Numbered from the stretch's first letter, positions 1-11,622 are shown. The stretch: DNA of 64,000 bases from Azolla caroliniana (GCA_043228905.1 JBHGNT010000006.1:11966001-12030000); one strand, 5' to 3'. Notes: generated by a model from the letters alone, not told the origin. Numbers and translations are program-made.

Positions 1-165
1 CTCTCACCCTTCTTCAGATTTGGCACGTATCGGTGGACATGCGGTTTGGTGAGGGCGGATGTCGTGAAGATTCGCGACCATAGTGGGAAAACCGGGCCTA
101 TTGGGAATATGGGCAAGGTGCGGCGTGAGCACTTACCCTTGTATACTCGTGTAAGATAATGGGGG
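1..165 (+). other. 3' end of an element body running in from the left edge
   Basis: One frame is open from about position 2 and stops at about 155 (the last residues read KVRREHLPLYTRVR). It is followed by a purine run (aataatgggggg) that looks like a polypurine tract and then by a sequence with LTR character. This fits the 3' end of a retrotransposon whose body lies off the left edge. No domain is recognisable in the roughly 50 visible residues, so the element family is unknown. Confidence 0.3.
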
Positions 166-884
166 GTGCCTCTATGGCGCCGAATAGGAGTTAAGTTGGG
201 ACAGAGAATCCCATGTAATAAGGGATTAATCCCACATTGTAACATCCCTCCCTCCTTGGGCTATAAAAGGAAGGGAGGGTCCCTTACAAAAGAGATGCCC
301 ATTTTGAGTTAGGAGGGTATACCACGTAGATCTAAAGTATGGTAACTTTCTCTTCTTTCTTTCTTACTTTCTTTAGGGTTTGATCTAGGTCTTCTCCTTC
401 ATCATCATGTGGGTTGAGTCTTCATGTCTGTTTAGGGTTTAGTCTGGTTTAGAGCTCATATGTCCTAGGGGGGTTTTGCTTTCGCTCTGTCTCCTGTGCA
501 AGACCCTGCTCGGCGCGACTAGCCCGTGAGCTCCCCGATCGGTGGCTTGGCAGCAGAACGTTGTTGTAACCTAATCTACCTTGGTCCAGCTCAAGGCCGA
601 AGTTGTATCTTGCTCTTGTGTATATATATAGTGAAGTTATGTGCATCTGTGTCTGTGTTGGTGTCTTTGGAGTTCCTTCTTTCTGGTCTCTGAACATAGG
701 ATGTGTGTGTCTAGTCAATGTTCGTGCGCATCATTTCCCCTCTCTCATTCAGTTGCTCTCGGTACGTATCAGGAAACACTTTGGTTGGTGTCCTGGCCGA
801 TCACCAGGAATGGTGAAGCTCGACCTTCCATGCTCCGTCTTTCTCAGGTCCAAGACCCCTGTGGTCTCGCCCCGGATCTAACAC
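166..884 (+). repeat. Probable 3' LTR of a retrotransposon
   Basis: The segment starts TGCCTC just after a G-rich tract and ends ATCTAACA, so it has the TG...CA ends of an LTR. A TATA box (gctataaaaggaag) lies near 250-262, and a pyrimidine-rich stretch follows, as expected for U3-R-U5 in the + orientation. On its right it abuts a copia integrase reading frame without any linker, so it appears to have inserted into that copia element. The left boundary is inferred only from the purine tract. The second LTR and the target duplication cannot be checked because the element leaves the window. Confidence 0.45.
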
Positions 885-2442
885 GCACGCGTGGATTTCC
901 GCGACACTGGCATTTGAAGGTGTTCGGGTGTCTTGCATACATGCATGTGGCAAAGGACAAGAGAGAAAAGTTGGATTCGAAGTCCCGACCATGCATATTC
1001 CTTGGATACGGCAATGATGAGTTCGGTTACCGGGTGTGGGATCTGATCGACAAGAAGGTGTTCCTGAGTCGGGACATAGTCTTCATGGAAGACAGGACCA
1101 TTGTCGGCTGGGAGTCGGACAAGAAGATGATCAACTCTGGATCATCCAATGAAAACCGGCCTGAGGACACAAGGACCTACCTAGTTGAGAACCGGATGTT
1201 AGCTGGTAACCGGATGACACTCGACGAACCAGCCGGATATGGATAGGAAACCGAACCGACCGAAGGAGAAGAAGAAGAAGGCATCGAAACCGGACAAGAT
1301 CCCAAATCGGATTCGGAACAAACGGAGGAACCAGTGATCAGAAACCAAGGACGGAGATATCCTCTCCGAGAGAGAAGAGCCCCCCGGAGATTTCTGGATG
1401 AAGAGGACATGTTGCTAACCGATGAGGGGGAGCCGGAAAGCTTCGAAGAAGCAAAGAGAGACACCCACAGCCGCAAGTGGTTGAGTGCCATTCGGATGAG
1501 ATGGATTCCCTGCATGAGAACCACACATATGAACTGACAGAGTTGCCGAAAGGGAAGAGAGGACTTCGGAACAAGTGGGTCTACAAGCTGAAACAAGGAG
1601 ATGCTAGAAATCCACCAAGGTAAAAGGCTTGAATCGTGGTGAAGGGCTTCCAGCATAAGAAAGGAGTGGACTTCGATGAGATCTTTTCCCCGGTAGTAAA
1701 GATGACATCCATCCGTATGGTATTTGGGCATAGCGGCAAGCATGGACCTTGAGGTAGAGCAACTGGACGTCAAGACGGCATTCCTACATGGCAACCTCGA
1801 AGAAGAGATCCACATGCATCAACCGGAAGGATTTGAGAAGAAAGGGAAGAAGCACCTGGTGTGCCAGCTGAAGAAGAGCTTAAGCAAGCTCCCGAACAAT
1901 GGTACTGGAAGTTCAACTCCTTCATGACCGACCAAGGGTACCACAAGATGCAGACCGATCACTATGTGTTTGTGAAGAAATTTGACGGAGGACATTTCTT
2001 AATACTCCTCCTATATGTGGATGATATGCTTATCGTCGAACGAGACCAAGGCAAGATTTGGATGCTGAAGATGGCTTTGAACTAGACCTTCTCAATGAAG
2101 GACTTGGGTCCGGCAAGACAGATATTGGGAATTCACATCATCTGGGACTGATCGAAGAAGTTTTTGTGGTTGTCACAGGAGAAGTACGTGACAAAGGTGC
2201 TTGAACGACTCAACATGTCGGAGGCGAAGCCGATCGGATCGACACTTCCGGAAAACTACAAGCTGTTCGGAAACCAAAGCCAAGGACCAAGGCGGAGAAG
2301 ACGGATATGATGAAGATTCCATATGTCTCTGCCGTCGGAAGCTTGATGTACGCGATGGTATGTACCCGACCGGATATTGGATATGCAGTTGAAGTGGTAA
2401 GCTGATTCATGAGCAATCCCGTAAGAGAGCATTGGAACGCGG
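885..2442 (+). pseudogene. Ty1/copia pol relic: integrase C-terminus and reverse transcriptase
   Basis: This is a broken copia polyprotein. Residues read in order are the integrase C-terminal segment (HLKVFGCLAYMHV near 906-945, then FLGYGNDEFGYRVWDL), the linker RYPLRERRAPRRF near 1350-1390, and RT segments including VKTAFLHGNLEEEIHMHQPEGF (positions 1769-1834) and the catalytic YVDDMLIV near 2015. At least three frameshifts and several stops separate these pieces. gag, protease and most of integrase are missing, cut off by the LTR to the left. The right end stops in the RT/RNase H connection at EHWNAV, where another LTR begins. The same family recurs on the minus strand at 50205-51680, which keeps the part missing here. 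It is an inactive relic. Confidence 0.85.
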
Positions 2443-2990
2443 TGTCGTGAAATTACGACGAGGATACGTGAACTTTGAGGCAAGACCCCGGGGCCTCCGA
2501 CTGGAAGATATCAAATTCGTATGCTTATATTAAACAATTAATGGAAAATGAGAAAGATTTTGACAAATTTCATTAATAAATAGAAAAGAAAAATTACAAT
2601 CAATCCCAAGATTGGGATTACAAAAGTTTTAGTTTATGAAGATTACTAGAATAATAGATTAGAAGAAACTAAGATACGGATTCGATAGGAAAATTATATG
2701 GCTTCCGTAGGGAAAATTAGGGTTTATGACTTTCGTAAGGAAATTTAGGGTTCTTGGCTTCAATAAGATAAGAGAGCTCAGAAGGAAAAGAAAAAAATTA
2801 AGATAATATGGAGAGAGACTGAGTGTAGGAAAAAAAATGGAATTTTATATGGAGTTCTCTCTTGATCATCTGCATGTCCACTTTTTGTTGCATGGCCTCT
2901 ACTTTTAGCTGCTTAGCTTTTTCTTTTAGTTGCATCTATTTTTAGTTGCATGCCTTTTTCTTTTAGTTGCATGCGACCGTCCACATGACA
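2443..2990. repeat. LTR fragment related to the 43666-44634 LTR
   Basis: It starts TGTCGTGAAATTACGAC, a TG end that is itself a short hairpin, exactly where the preceding copia frame is interrupted. It shares with 43666-44634 the same start motif, a run of repeated (t)tttagttgcatg units, and the segment gttgcatgcgaccgt at about the same distance from the start (about 520 and 510 bases). The match fades after about 2990, and no CA end or second copy is visible, so I call it a 3'-truncated LTR. The A/T-rich part at 2520-2830 has no gene. Orientation follows the similarity, not a confirmed promoter. Confidence 0.5.
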
Positions 2991-3143
2991 ATTACTTTTT
3001 GCATGCACTCCAACTTTAGTTGCTTGCGTCCACATAGCCTTTACTTTAGTTCTCTTCACTTTACTTTAGTTTGTTGCATGATCCAATCTTCTGTCCGTCC
3101 GCATCCAACCTCGTCCGATAGCCGATTCCACCCGATTGTCGAA

Positions 3144-3386
3144 TGCCTCGCCGACCGGTTCCATTTTGCTTGCCGGCCGGTTTCGGTTTGCTTGCCGGTT
3201 CCAGTTCCGATTTTGCTTGCCGGCCGGTTCCGGTTTGCTTGCCGACTGGTTCCGGTTCCGATTTGCTTGCCAGCCGGTTCCGGTTCTGGTTTTGCTTACC
3301 GGCCGGTTTCCGGATTCCGGTTTTGGTTACTGGCCGGTTTCCGGATTCTAGATTTGCTTACCGGCCGGTTTCCGGATTTGCTTACC
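3144..3386 (+). repeat. GC-rich minisatellite (CCGGCCGGTT / TTTGCTTACC units)
   Basis: About nine imperfect units of roughly 20-35 bases alternate a CCGGCCGGTTTCCGG-like core with TTTGCTTGCC or TTTGCTTACC. Several overlapping open frames across it are products of the repetition and not genes. The last unit runs straight into the first readable gag codons of the next copia element, so the array lies in that element's leader or gag start. Confidence 0.8.
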
Positions 3387-5880
3387 GAAGCTAGATTGAA
3401 ACAACTTTGCATCTTGGGAGTACAAGATGCTCCAATACCTTGTCGGCCAAGGCTATTGGGGTTACATCAAAGGAGCACAAGAAAACTGACCTGACCCAAA
3501 AGACGTCGACTATGCAACATGGGAGCAAGCGGCAAGCCGAATGATGTATTGTTTGGCGACATGTGTTCACGACCACATGCTCGGGTACATTCGAGAAGCC
3601 GAGACGCCAAATGAAGCGTGGGAGAATCTACGAAAGATTTTCGCCGCTAACACAACCGCGAGAAAGCTTCAACTCCGCCAAGAGTTGAACAACATCCAAC
3701 AAAGGGATATGTCCATCACAAGCTACACCTTGAAAATCAAGGACCTTTGCGACTCGCTCGGCAAGATAAGTGTCAATGTGGACGATGATGAGATGGTGCA
3801 AATATTCCTCGGTGGCCTTGCACCACGGTTCGGCGCGATGAGGACCGGCGTATTAGCACGGGAGAATCCGCCCTCCTTCTTCGATCTTCAATCCATGTTG
3901 TTGGTCAAAGAAAACCATGTTCGAACAAGGAGCAACGTCGTGGAAGGCCACATGCTCTACACACATTCGAACAAAGGAAGAGCATGCGACTGAGCAAGAG
4001 GCCGATTCGGCCAAGGACGAGGCGGACGAGGCCTGACTTATGAAAACAACTCGCAATTTCGGCATCAAGACGGAAGCCATCGAGGAACATTCAGAAGAAG
4101 GGGGAGCTTCCATTCCAATCCGAGCCGACAAAACTCGGTTGAATGCGGATATTGTGGAAAAATCGGTCACCACGAAGGAGAATGCCGTAAGAAGATGTGC
4201 GAGTTGGCTTCCACAAGCCGACAACTCACCAATTACGCCACCAACTCCGACTATGACGATCATGGTGGAATGTTCGTGATGAGACATAGAGCAAATTATA
4301 TGTCGGCTTCTACCTCAACTAGTGCCTCCGGTCCGGAAGACATATGGTCGTCGACTTCGGTGCCTTGAACCATATGACGTCTCATCAAGAATGGTTCCCA
4401 GAACTTCGAGAGCCAGACTGACCCGGCTATGTCGAAACCGGAGACGACACTACCCATCTGATTCAACACATCGGCAATGTCCCATTCGGCAAAGAAGGTA
4501 CCAACCATTACGAAGAATTTGGTCTCCGTCGACCAAATTGTTGAGCAAGGGATGCTAGTACGATTTAATCAAGACGGTTGCTTCATCGAAAAAGAGGGCT
4601 GACTCATCACTCGTGGACGAAGAGAGGGCCGAGTGTTCTTTCTCGACTCGCACAAGATGAAATCGGCTATGTTTGCAAAGGGCACGAAAGCTGATTCTAA
4701 GATAGAGTTATGGCACATGTGAATTGGCCATATCAACCTCCAAAAGCTCAAGCCAATGCAATCGATAGGAGTTGTTATTGGGCTCCCGACAATCAAGGAG
4801 AAAGAGATTGAAGGCGTGTGTGCCGCTTGCCAATTTGGCAAGCAACATCGGCACCCATTTCCGAAGGAGCGGAACGTGACCAAAGGCGTACTCAACGTAA
4901 TTCATTCCGATGTATGGGGTCCGGCTCAAACAGCTACATTTGGCGGATGCCGATACTACGTGGCCTTTATCAATGACATCTCCAGGCACACCTGGATCTA
5001 CCCCATGCAGAAAAAGAGCGAAGTGTTCGGACACTTCCAAAAATTTAAGAATGAAGTCGAGAAAGCCACAAGCCGACATGTATGATGTATTCGGTCGGAT
5101 GGAGGCAAGGAGTACTTCTTCGACGAATTTTCGGCTTTTCTACGGAAAGAAGGAATTTGGCAAGAGTTTTCGTGTCGACATACGCCACAACAAAACGGAG
5201 TCGCCGAACAAAAGAATCGGCACATTCTCGAAGTAGCATGGGCCATGATGAACGAAAAGCTCCTACCGAAGTCGTACTGGGCAGAAGCGGCTAACACGGT
5301 CGTATACCTCATGAATCAGTGTACGACATTGGGTGTGCACAAACATCGAGAAGTTTTTCGGAAAGAAGCCGGACCAATCACATGTTCGGATATTCGGCTT
5401 CATTGCGTACGTGCACATCCCCGACGAGAAGCGACAAAAGCTCGACCTGAAGTCAGAGAAATGTATCCTCGTAGGATACTCACTCGAGCAAAAGGGGTAC
5501 AAGTGCTATAACCCCTCAACTCGAAAATCTCGAGCAAGTTGAGACGTCATTTTCGACGAGTCTGCATCTTGGTACGCACCAGAGACAACTTCGACTCAGA
5601 TTCCACTTGACCCAAAATCCGCCGAAATAGAGATAGAAGCCGAAGATGGGCACACGCACATGTTTGAAGAAAGCCCGATTACGACAAGGCTTAGTGGGCC
5701 ACAAGAGCCTCCGAACGATCAAAGCACATCTCGGTCGAGTCCGAAGTCGGACAAAGGGAAGGCGAAAATGCCGGAGTATGAAGACGATCACTTCGACGGC
5801 AACGAATCGACTCACTCCCTCGATAGTGAGTTCAAAGGCCTTGACATCTAGACAAATGAAGCAAAGAAAGCCTTAGTATC
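3387..5880 (+). pseudogene. Ty1/copia relic 'Q': gag, protease, integrase
   Basis: gag begins with KLD-NNFASWEYKMLQYLVG (one stop inside, about 3394) and continues through a UBN2-type gag domain to about 3990. A CCHC knuckle (CGYCGKIGHHEGEC) lies near 4145-4190. A degenerate protease region follows, then the integrase zinc motif (WHM-IGH...CAACQFGKQH) near 4710-4850 and the core (IHSDVWGP, DGGKEYF, PQQNGVAEQKN) to about 5300. An acidic, Ser-rich linker ends in a stop at 5849-5851. There are many single stops and several frameshifts. No RT or RNase H follows, because the LTR of element A starts at 5881. The proteins resemble those of element B (8335-15213), so both belong to one copia lineage. 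Confidence 0.85.
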
Positions 5881-6116
5881 TATTGAGAATCGATTCGTAA
5901 AACCACAAGATCAAACGATGCTGAAAAAAAATACACAACACAGGCACACAATGACACAGTACACAGAGATTTACGTGGAAACCCTAAAACGGGAGAGCAA
6001 AAACTTCACTATACAATGGATGTACAAGGCAGAGATTACAACACTCTGATTATGAGTGTATAACCCACACAGGGTTCTTGGCGTTTGTTGTTACGCACAC
6101 AGCTATGGCACCTCTC

Positions 6117-6158
<42 letters not shown>

Positions 6159-6403
6159 GTCTCTCTTACGCACACTTCTATTATCATCACATTAGTATGT
6201 TTGCCCTAGACGTATATATATATTGATACATCATGTGAACTATTTACAATCGTAGTCACTGCTACATATCATTACTATTATTACAACTATAATAATAATA
6301 ATTTGTTTAAATAATCGATTCTCTGTTGTCAACTCTTCGACTGTCGGCTGTTGGCTATTTCCGAACAGTCGGTTCCTCCCACTGGAGGAACATATCCCCA
6401 ACA
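5881..6403 (-). repeat. 3' LTR of copia element A
   Basis: Read on the minus strand it starts TGTTGGGGATATG at 6403, has a TATA-like stretch (AATATATATATACG), and ends ...GATTCTCAATA at 5881, where a normal CA end appears mutated to TA. It matches the 5' LTR of element F (18172-18690) over nearly its whole length, in the opposite orientation. A (CT)n microsatellite near 6115-6155 has expanded inside it. The polypurine tract of element A directly adjoins it at 6404-6420. Confidence 0.85.
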
Positions 6404-6420
6404 AACTCCCCCTTCACTCC
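6404..6420 (-). other. Polypurine tract of copia element A
   Basis: On the minus strand this is a purine-rich run (GGAGTGAAGGGGGAG) directly upstream of the 3' LTR start. In LTR retrotransposons this tract primes plus-strand DNA synthesis. Its position fixes the orientation of element A as minus. Confidence 0.75.
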
Positions 6421-8334
6421 TATGAGAGGGAGTCAGTTAATCATGTCTTATGTCGACAGACTCTAAGTCTGTCCATAGGTAGGTTCTTCGTGAGCATGTT
6501 AGATCCATTGTTATCTGTGTGGATCTTCACAAGTGTAAACTCTCCTTCTTCGACATTCTCCCGCAATTAGTGATACCTTCTCTGTATGTGCTTGGTCCGG
6601 GAGTGATATGCAGCATTCTTGGCAAGATGTATGACACTATTGATGTCACAATGAAGCAAGAACTCCCTCTGTTTCATCCCTAGCTCGTTGAGAAAATTTC
6701 TCATCCAGATCAGCTCTTTGTCGGCCTCTACCGCTACCATATACTCTGCCTCTGTAGACGACAAGACTACAAACTTCTGTAGTCGTGATTGCCACGGCAC
6801 TGCTCCCCCTCCATAGATCATCACGTACCCCAACGTGGATCGGCTTGAGTCTACATCTCCCGACATGTCCCAGTCGGTAAAACCTTCAAGCACAGGTTTT
6901 CCGACACCATACCCTAGGCACACCCTTGAGGTGCCTTTTAAGTACCTGAGTATCCACTTCACCATTGCCTAGTGTTTTCTTCCTGGATTACTCATATATC
7001 GGCTTACTACTCCCACAACAAATGCTATGTCTGGTCTCATACAAACCATAGCCTACATTAGACTTCTGACGGCTGAGGCATATGGTACCTTCCTCATCTC
7101 GGCCTTCTCCTTCTCCCCTTTCGGGCACTGCTTTCTATTCGACCTTCAATTTGTCGGTAACACCAAGCCGACCGGCTTTGCGTCCGACATGTTTAACCTA
7201 TCTAGGATCTTCGTCACATACTTTTGTTGTGACAACCATAGCACCGTTTGCGTTCTGTCTCGAACTATGTGCATTCCTAAGATCTGTTTAGCCGGTCCAA
7301 GGTCTTTCATGGCTAGTGACCTGCCTAGAGCTTTCTTCAAGCTTCTGATCATTCTTGTGTCTTGACCGACTATCAACATGTCATCAACATATAACAAGAG
7401 AACCAAGAAGTCTCCTTCTTCGTACCTTTTGACGAACACACAGTGATCGGCCTATGTTTTCTGGAACCGGTGTTCCATCATGAAGGACTCGAACTTCTTG
7501 TGCCATTGGCGTGGACCTTGTTTCAGACCGTACAAGCTTTTCTTCAGTCGACACACCAGGTTCTCTTTCCCTTTCTCCTCAAAGCCTTTGGGTTGCTACA
7601 CGTAGATTTCTTCTTCTAGCTCCCCATGCAGGAATGTCGTTTTGACATCCAACTGTTCAATCTCCAGGTCCATACTGGCCGCTATACTCAGAATAGTTTG
7701 AATGGATGTCATCATCATGACTGGTGTGAATATTCATTGAAGTCGACGCCCTTTTTCTATTGAAAACCCTTCACCACTATGTGGGCTTCTTCATAGCACT
7801 CCGGTTCACATTCATCAGTCAAGAGGATGTATTGACTGGCATATGTTGTCGGTGCTTTCCTTTCTCTGAGTGGGTATCTCCTTCCACTCGTTGTTGGCTC
7901 TCTTTCGGATGTCTCTGCCAACTCTTCTCTCTGCTCGGGTTCCTGCACATCAATCAGCATCTCCAGGTTGGACGACTCCGACTCATATTCTTCAATTGAC
8001 CTTAGCAGCTCTGCCGACTCTAACTCATAGTCGGTCAGTATCTCCGAGTCGACCGACTTGGATTCGGCTATGCCGATTGGTCATCTCCGAACAGCCGATG
8101 TTGTCGGTTCACTTGACCTTAGATCGACGATAGTCGGGGTTAACTATGGAGTTGTATCCGACTTCTGTTGCTTCCAGTCTTCAATCGTCTTATCTTCAAG
8201 AAAGACTACGTCCCGACTTCTCACTACCTTCTTGTCGACTAGGTCCCATAGCCTACAGTCGAACTCATCTTCCAAGTATCCCATGAATATGCATGCTTTC
8301 AACTTACTATCGAGTTTTGACCTCTGATCCTTCG
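6421..8334 (-). pseudogene. Copia element A, 3' half of pol (integrase end, RT, RNase H)
   Basis: Reading leftward from 8334, this half starts in the integrase C-terminus (KDQRSKLDSKLKACIFMGYL), then the linker with GRRYPLRERKAPTTYASQY near 7850. RT follows with YVDDMLIV near 7395-7372, then RNase H (SSTEAEYMVAVEADKELIWM, HSRTKHIQRRYH) to about 6567. The frame is broken by scattered stops. Compared with sister element F, about 190 bases are missing between CYEEA and HIVVKGFQ near 7790, deleting the RT N-terminus. The 5' half of the element continues at 15219 after the nested element B. The first residues here (KDQRSK) join directly to HVPK at 15219, across the CTTCG target duplication. It is inactive. 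Confidence 0.88.
8330..8334. repeat. Target-site duplication CTTCG, left copy (element B)
   Basis: CTTCG directly precedes the TGTAAAAG end of element B. The same five bases follow the other end at 15214-15218. This is the 5-bp duplication expected from copia integration. Confidence 0.93.
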
Positions 8335-8766
8335 TGTAAAAGAATATGTGCAGAAGCAATAGAAAACCGAACACAGAAAATACGTAGGTTTAATGGAGAG
8401 CTTAGGGTATACATAGTACCCGGGAGAGATAGAGAGAGAACACAAAAAAAACTCAATTCAAAATATCACTCAGCCTGTACATAGGATGTGCTCAGTGAGC
8501 ACTTTTATACAAGTCCATATGGACTGACAGAAGTACTGACACGTACTTCAATGCTCACAAGTGAGCTCTACACTAATTCCCAAAATATATTCCTACGCAG
8601 AATATCTTCCCAACGGCCTCGTAGTTTACGCACCGCTACGACTTCTCGTTGTGTACCGGTCTGCGCACCGTTTTACGCACCGGTCCGGCCTAACCGATCG
8701 ATCCCAACTGATCCGGTTCTCGGCTTGCACAGCCGATCCGGCCAATGTTGAGCTTGTATCTCAACA
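8335..8766 (-). repeat. 3' LTR of element B (432 bp)
   Basis: On the + strand it starts TGTAAAAGAATATG and ends TATCTCAACA. A minus-strand TATA box lies at about 8501-8509. It carries a 25-base stretch near 8715-8740 (ctgatccggttctcggcttg and following) that the 5' LTR at 14807-15213 lacks. The polypurine tract adjoins it at 8767-8790. Confidence 0.93.
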
Positions 8767-8790
8767 CTCCCCCTCAAGCTCAACTTGAGG
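8767..8790 (-). other. Polypurine tract of element B
   Basis: The minus strand reads CCTCAAGTTGAGCTTGAG then GGGGAG directly before the LTR start TGTTGAG. This is the standard place and composition of a plus-strand primer. Confidence 0.85.
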
Positions 8791-8952
8791 TTCCATCTGT
8801 TCTTCCGGATCTGTGCTCCGGTTCCTTCTGGCTTCATGCCTCGCTCGCGCTCCTCGACCTATTCGATTCCACGGGCCTCGACACTTCCAGTCGCCTTGTC
8901 TGCTCACATGGCCCTTCTCAGCTTCCTTCCTGTTGCGGTGTTGGCGCCTCTT

Positions 8953-9879
8953 CTATTGCCTTCTCTTCTGCTTGGCCCTTGGTTGATTCAGCGTATCCGA
9001 ATCAAACAACAGAACCGACTTGGCTTCCTCCGATCGGTTTTCACTCTCGTCCGAGTTGGCTGTCTCCAACTCGTCTTCGGTCTTCTCGCCCTTGATGGCT
9101 TCGTCTTCCCCACACTTGGTTGCCTTCGGCTCTTCCTTTCGACCGCTCCCCTTGTGTCCACTTTCGGAATCTTCCATGGATCCGCCCTCAACTCCTTCAG
9201 CCGATCCAAAATCAAATTCGTCATCCGACTCAGCGTCACGGTTTTTTCCGCTCCTTTCCTGTTCCCTTCCGTGGTCATCATGGACATCTCTCCCCCTCAA
9301 GTTCGGCACATCGAGGTGACGCAGCCCAAGCGCACCCGAGAATTGCCGCAACTTGTCCAAACCAAGAGGCTTGGTGAAGATGTCGGTGGTCTGCCGATCC
9401 GTCGGAACATACTGAAGTTCGATTTCACCGGAGAGAACACACTCACGGACGAAATGGTAGTGCACCTCAATGTGCTTAGTCCGAGCATGGAAAACGGGGT
9501 TCTTTGCGAGCTGGATACTACTGAGGTTGTTGCAATAGATTGTCGTTGGATCGGATACCTCCACCTGTAGATCCCTAAGTAGTCGCTTCAACCATATGGC
9601 TTCGCATGTCGTGACAGGCGCTCCTCTATACTCAGCTTCAGTGCTCCATAGCGCAACTGTCGACTGCTTCTTGCTACTCCACGCGATCGTGGCACTCCCA
9701 AGAGAGAGCGCGAACCCGGACTTGGATCGGCGATTGGTGACGTTGCCGGCCCAGTCAGCATCGGTGTAGCCGACCAACTGCAGGGTTGTACCGGTCTGAT
9801 ATAGTAGCCCCCGGTCCTTAGTGACTCTTACGTACCGTAGTACGCGTTGCGCACACTGAAGGCGCTCCTCGGTAGGTCG
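8953..9879 (-). pseudogene. Element B RNase H with a long acidic C-terminal tail
   Basis: The frame enters from 9879 with RPTEERLQCAQRVLRYVR. It continues through the copia RNase H (YTDADWAGN, STEAEYRGAPVTTCEAIWL, HARTKHIEVHYHFVRE, DIFTKPLGLDKL) and is open without a break to a stop at 8953. After RNase H about 130 further residues are strongly charged and rich in Glu, Asp, Ser, Lys and Arg; typical copia polyproteins end soon after RNase H. The upstream RT is missing: the segment immediately 5' of this is gypsy DNA. RNase H would remove the RNA of the RNA-DNA hybrid during reverse transcription. Without RT in the same polyprotein the piece is not functional. Confidence 0.85.
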
Positions 9880-10205
9880 TGCCTTCTTTTATAGTGTTCT
9901 CAGGAGTAATCCTGAAGCTTCTAGAATGTTCCAGAGAAATCTAGAATATACATTAATTTCCTATAATAAAACTTAAATGAAAATAATATCCTACGTATTA
10001 CAATAGATGGTATAATGGTCAAGAGCTCGACCCATATAACATAACGTCATGGGTTTGAGTCTTGGTCGAGGATGACGGCAACTTCATACTCTGGGCCGGC
10101 GTCTAACTCAAGCGAGGGTGGCGGTGGTGTAACACGATCGGGAAGAGTGTTCGCTTTATAAGGTTCAAGAAGAGAACTATGGAAGACCGGATGTATCCGA
10201 AGAAT

Positions 10206-11345
10206 TTGCCACTCTAGCACGGTTTATACAGTTTATCCCGCATCTGTAGTAGTCATTGATGGTCTTCCCATTGCTTCCGGGAATATTGTAGAAGAGTCAG
10301 AACCCATTCGAGTTGTCCTAGGTAGTTTGGTGTGTGTAGTAGCATTTAATATAATTAGTAGTCCAGAGTATCCCATTGTCTTGGGATTACCTTGGTTTGA
10401 ATTACATAATCCAGACATAGATTGGAGAACAAGAGAAGTTCGACATCAATAACCCCAAGAATCTACTCATCAAGTTTCGACCATTTCACTACGTCAATTA
10501 CGCGAAGAAGGACACAAGGAGGCAATGTTCCTATTTGCAATATCAGTACATCCTTCTAACCCTATTAAGGAGGAATCCTTAGTACAACTTCCGGCAAAAT
10601 ATCATCCTTATGCCAATGTATTTGACAAGGTAAAAGCCGGTACTCTTCCTCATCATCGTCCCTATGATTGTCCCATCGATCTACAACCGGGAGCAGAGCC
10701 ACCATGGGGACCAATTTACAACTTGTCCCCCACCGAGTTAGAAGTCCTTCGAGCCTACATAAAGGAGAACTTGGCAAGCAGGTTTATTCGTCATTCGAAG
10801 TCTCCGACTGGTGCACCCATCTTCTTTGTCAAGAAGAAAGATGGCTCACTTCGTCTCGTCGTTGATTATCGCGGCTTAAATAAAGTCACCATCCGGAATA
10901 GGTATGCACTTCCTCTTATATCAAGTCTTTTAGAGCGAGTTAATGGTGCCAAGTTCTTTACAAAAATCGATCTACGAGGAGCGTATAACCTCGTGCGGAT
11001 CCGACCGGGAGATGAATGGAAGACCGCCTTTCGCACGCGGTATGGGCATTTCGAATATACTGTTATGCCGTTCGGTCTAACCAATGCACCCGCAGTCTTC
11101 CAACAAATGGCAAATGATATATTCAGAGACCTCTTGGATATCTGTTTGATCATCTATCTGGATGATCTCTTGATTTATTCGAAGTACCAGGAAGAGCACG
11201 ATTCTCATGTACTATTAGTACTAAAACGACTCCGCGAGAATGGTCTTTATGCCAAGCTAGAAAAATGTAGCTTTGACTGCAAGCAAGTAGAATTTCTAGG
11301 CTACGTCATCTCCTCAAAGGGCATCTCCATGGATCCAGCTAAAGT
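10206..11345 (+). pseudogene. Ty3/gypsy protease end and reverse transcriptase fragment
   Basis: The frame includes the protease tail (SPEYPIVLGLPWFELHNPDI near 10350-10420), then after a stop at about 10449 the RT. RT motifs are FFVKKKDGSLRLVVDYRGLN, FTKIDLRGAYNLVRI, FRTRYGHFEYTVMPFGLTNA and the catalytic IYLDDLLIYS near 11153-11182. It goes on to FLGYVISSKGISMDPAKV at about 11345, where the RT thumb breaks off and the following codons to 11580 are unrelated antisense sequence. The rest of RT, RNase H and integrase are absent. YLDD and the motif order mark it as gypsy, not copia. Confidence 0.9.
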
Positions 11346-11590
11346 CCAATCTTCGGATCTTTATGAAATCCTTGGGGACTCGATCCTTGTTGTTGCAATG
11401 TTGCTTCGAGTTGTTGTACCCGTAACGCTAACTCCCCATGTTGTTGTTGTGTTTGTTGTTTTTCTAGGGCGATTTGTTGCAAATCCCCTATCAGTCGTTG
11501 GTTTTCTTGTTCCAAGGCAACAAATTTTTCTTTTAGGCACTGTAGCTCGGAGAAAACGGATTGATATTCTTGGGCGCTAACAGTAGCCAT
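11339..11590 (-). pseudogene. Gypsy gag N-terminal coiled-coil fragment
   Basis: An 83-codon frame starts at an ATG at 11590 with a Gln- and Glu-rich helix (SELQCLKEKFVALEQENQRL) typical of the start of plant gypsy gag. It lies just inside the LTR-like right end of segment C and in the same orientation as that LTR. It is truncated where the oppositely oriented RT fragment begins, which places an inversion breakpoint at about 11339-11345. Confidence 0.65.
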
Positions 11591-11622
11591 AGTATAGGGA
11601 AAAGGGTAGGAGGACGAGGGAG

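Noticed and set aside
2967-3494. Three overlapping + frames rich in CRPVPVCLP-type repeats
   Set aside because: They arise from the CCGGCCGGTT minisatellite, and frame choice only shifts the repeat; the last codons are gag of element Q in another frame.
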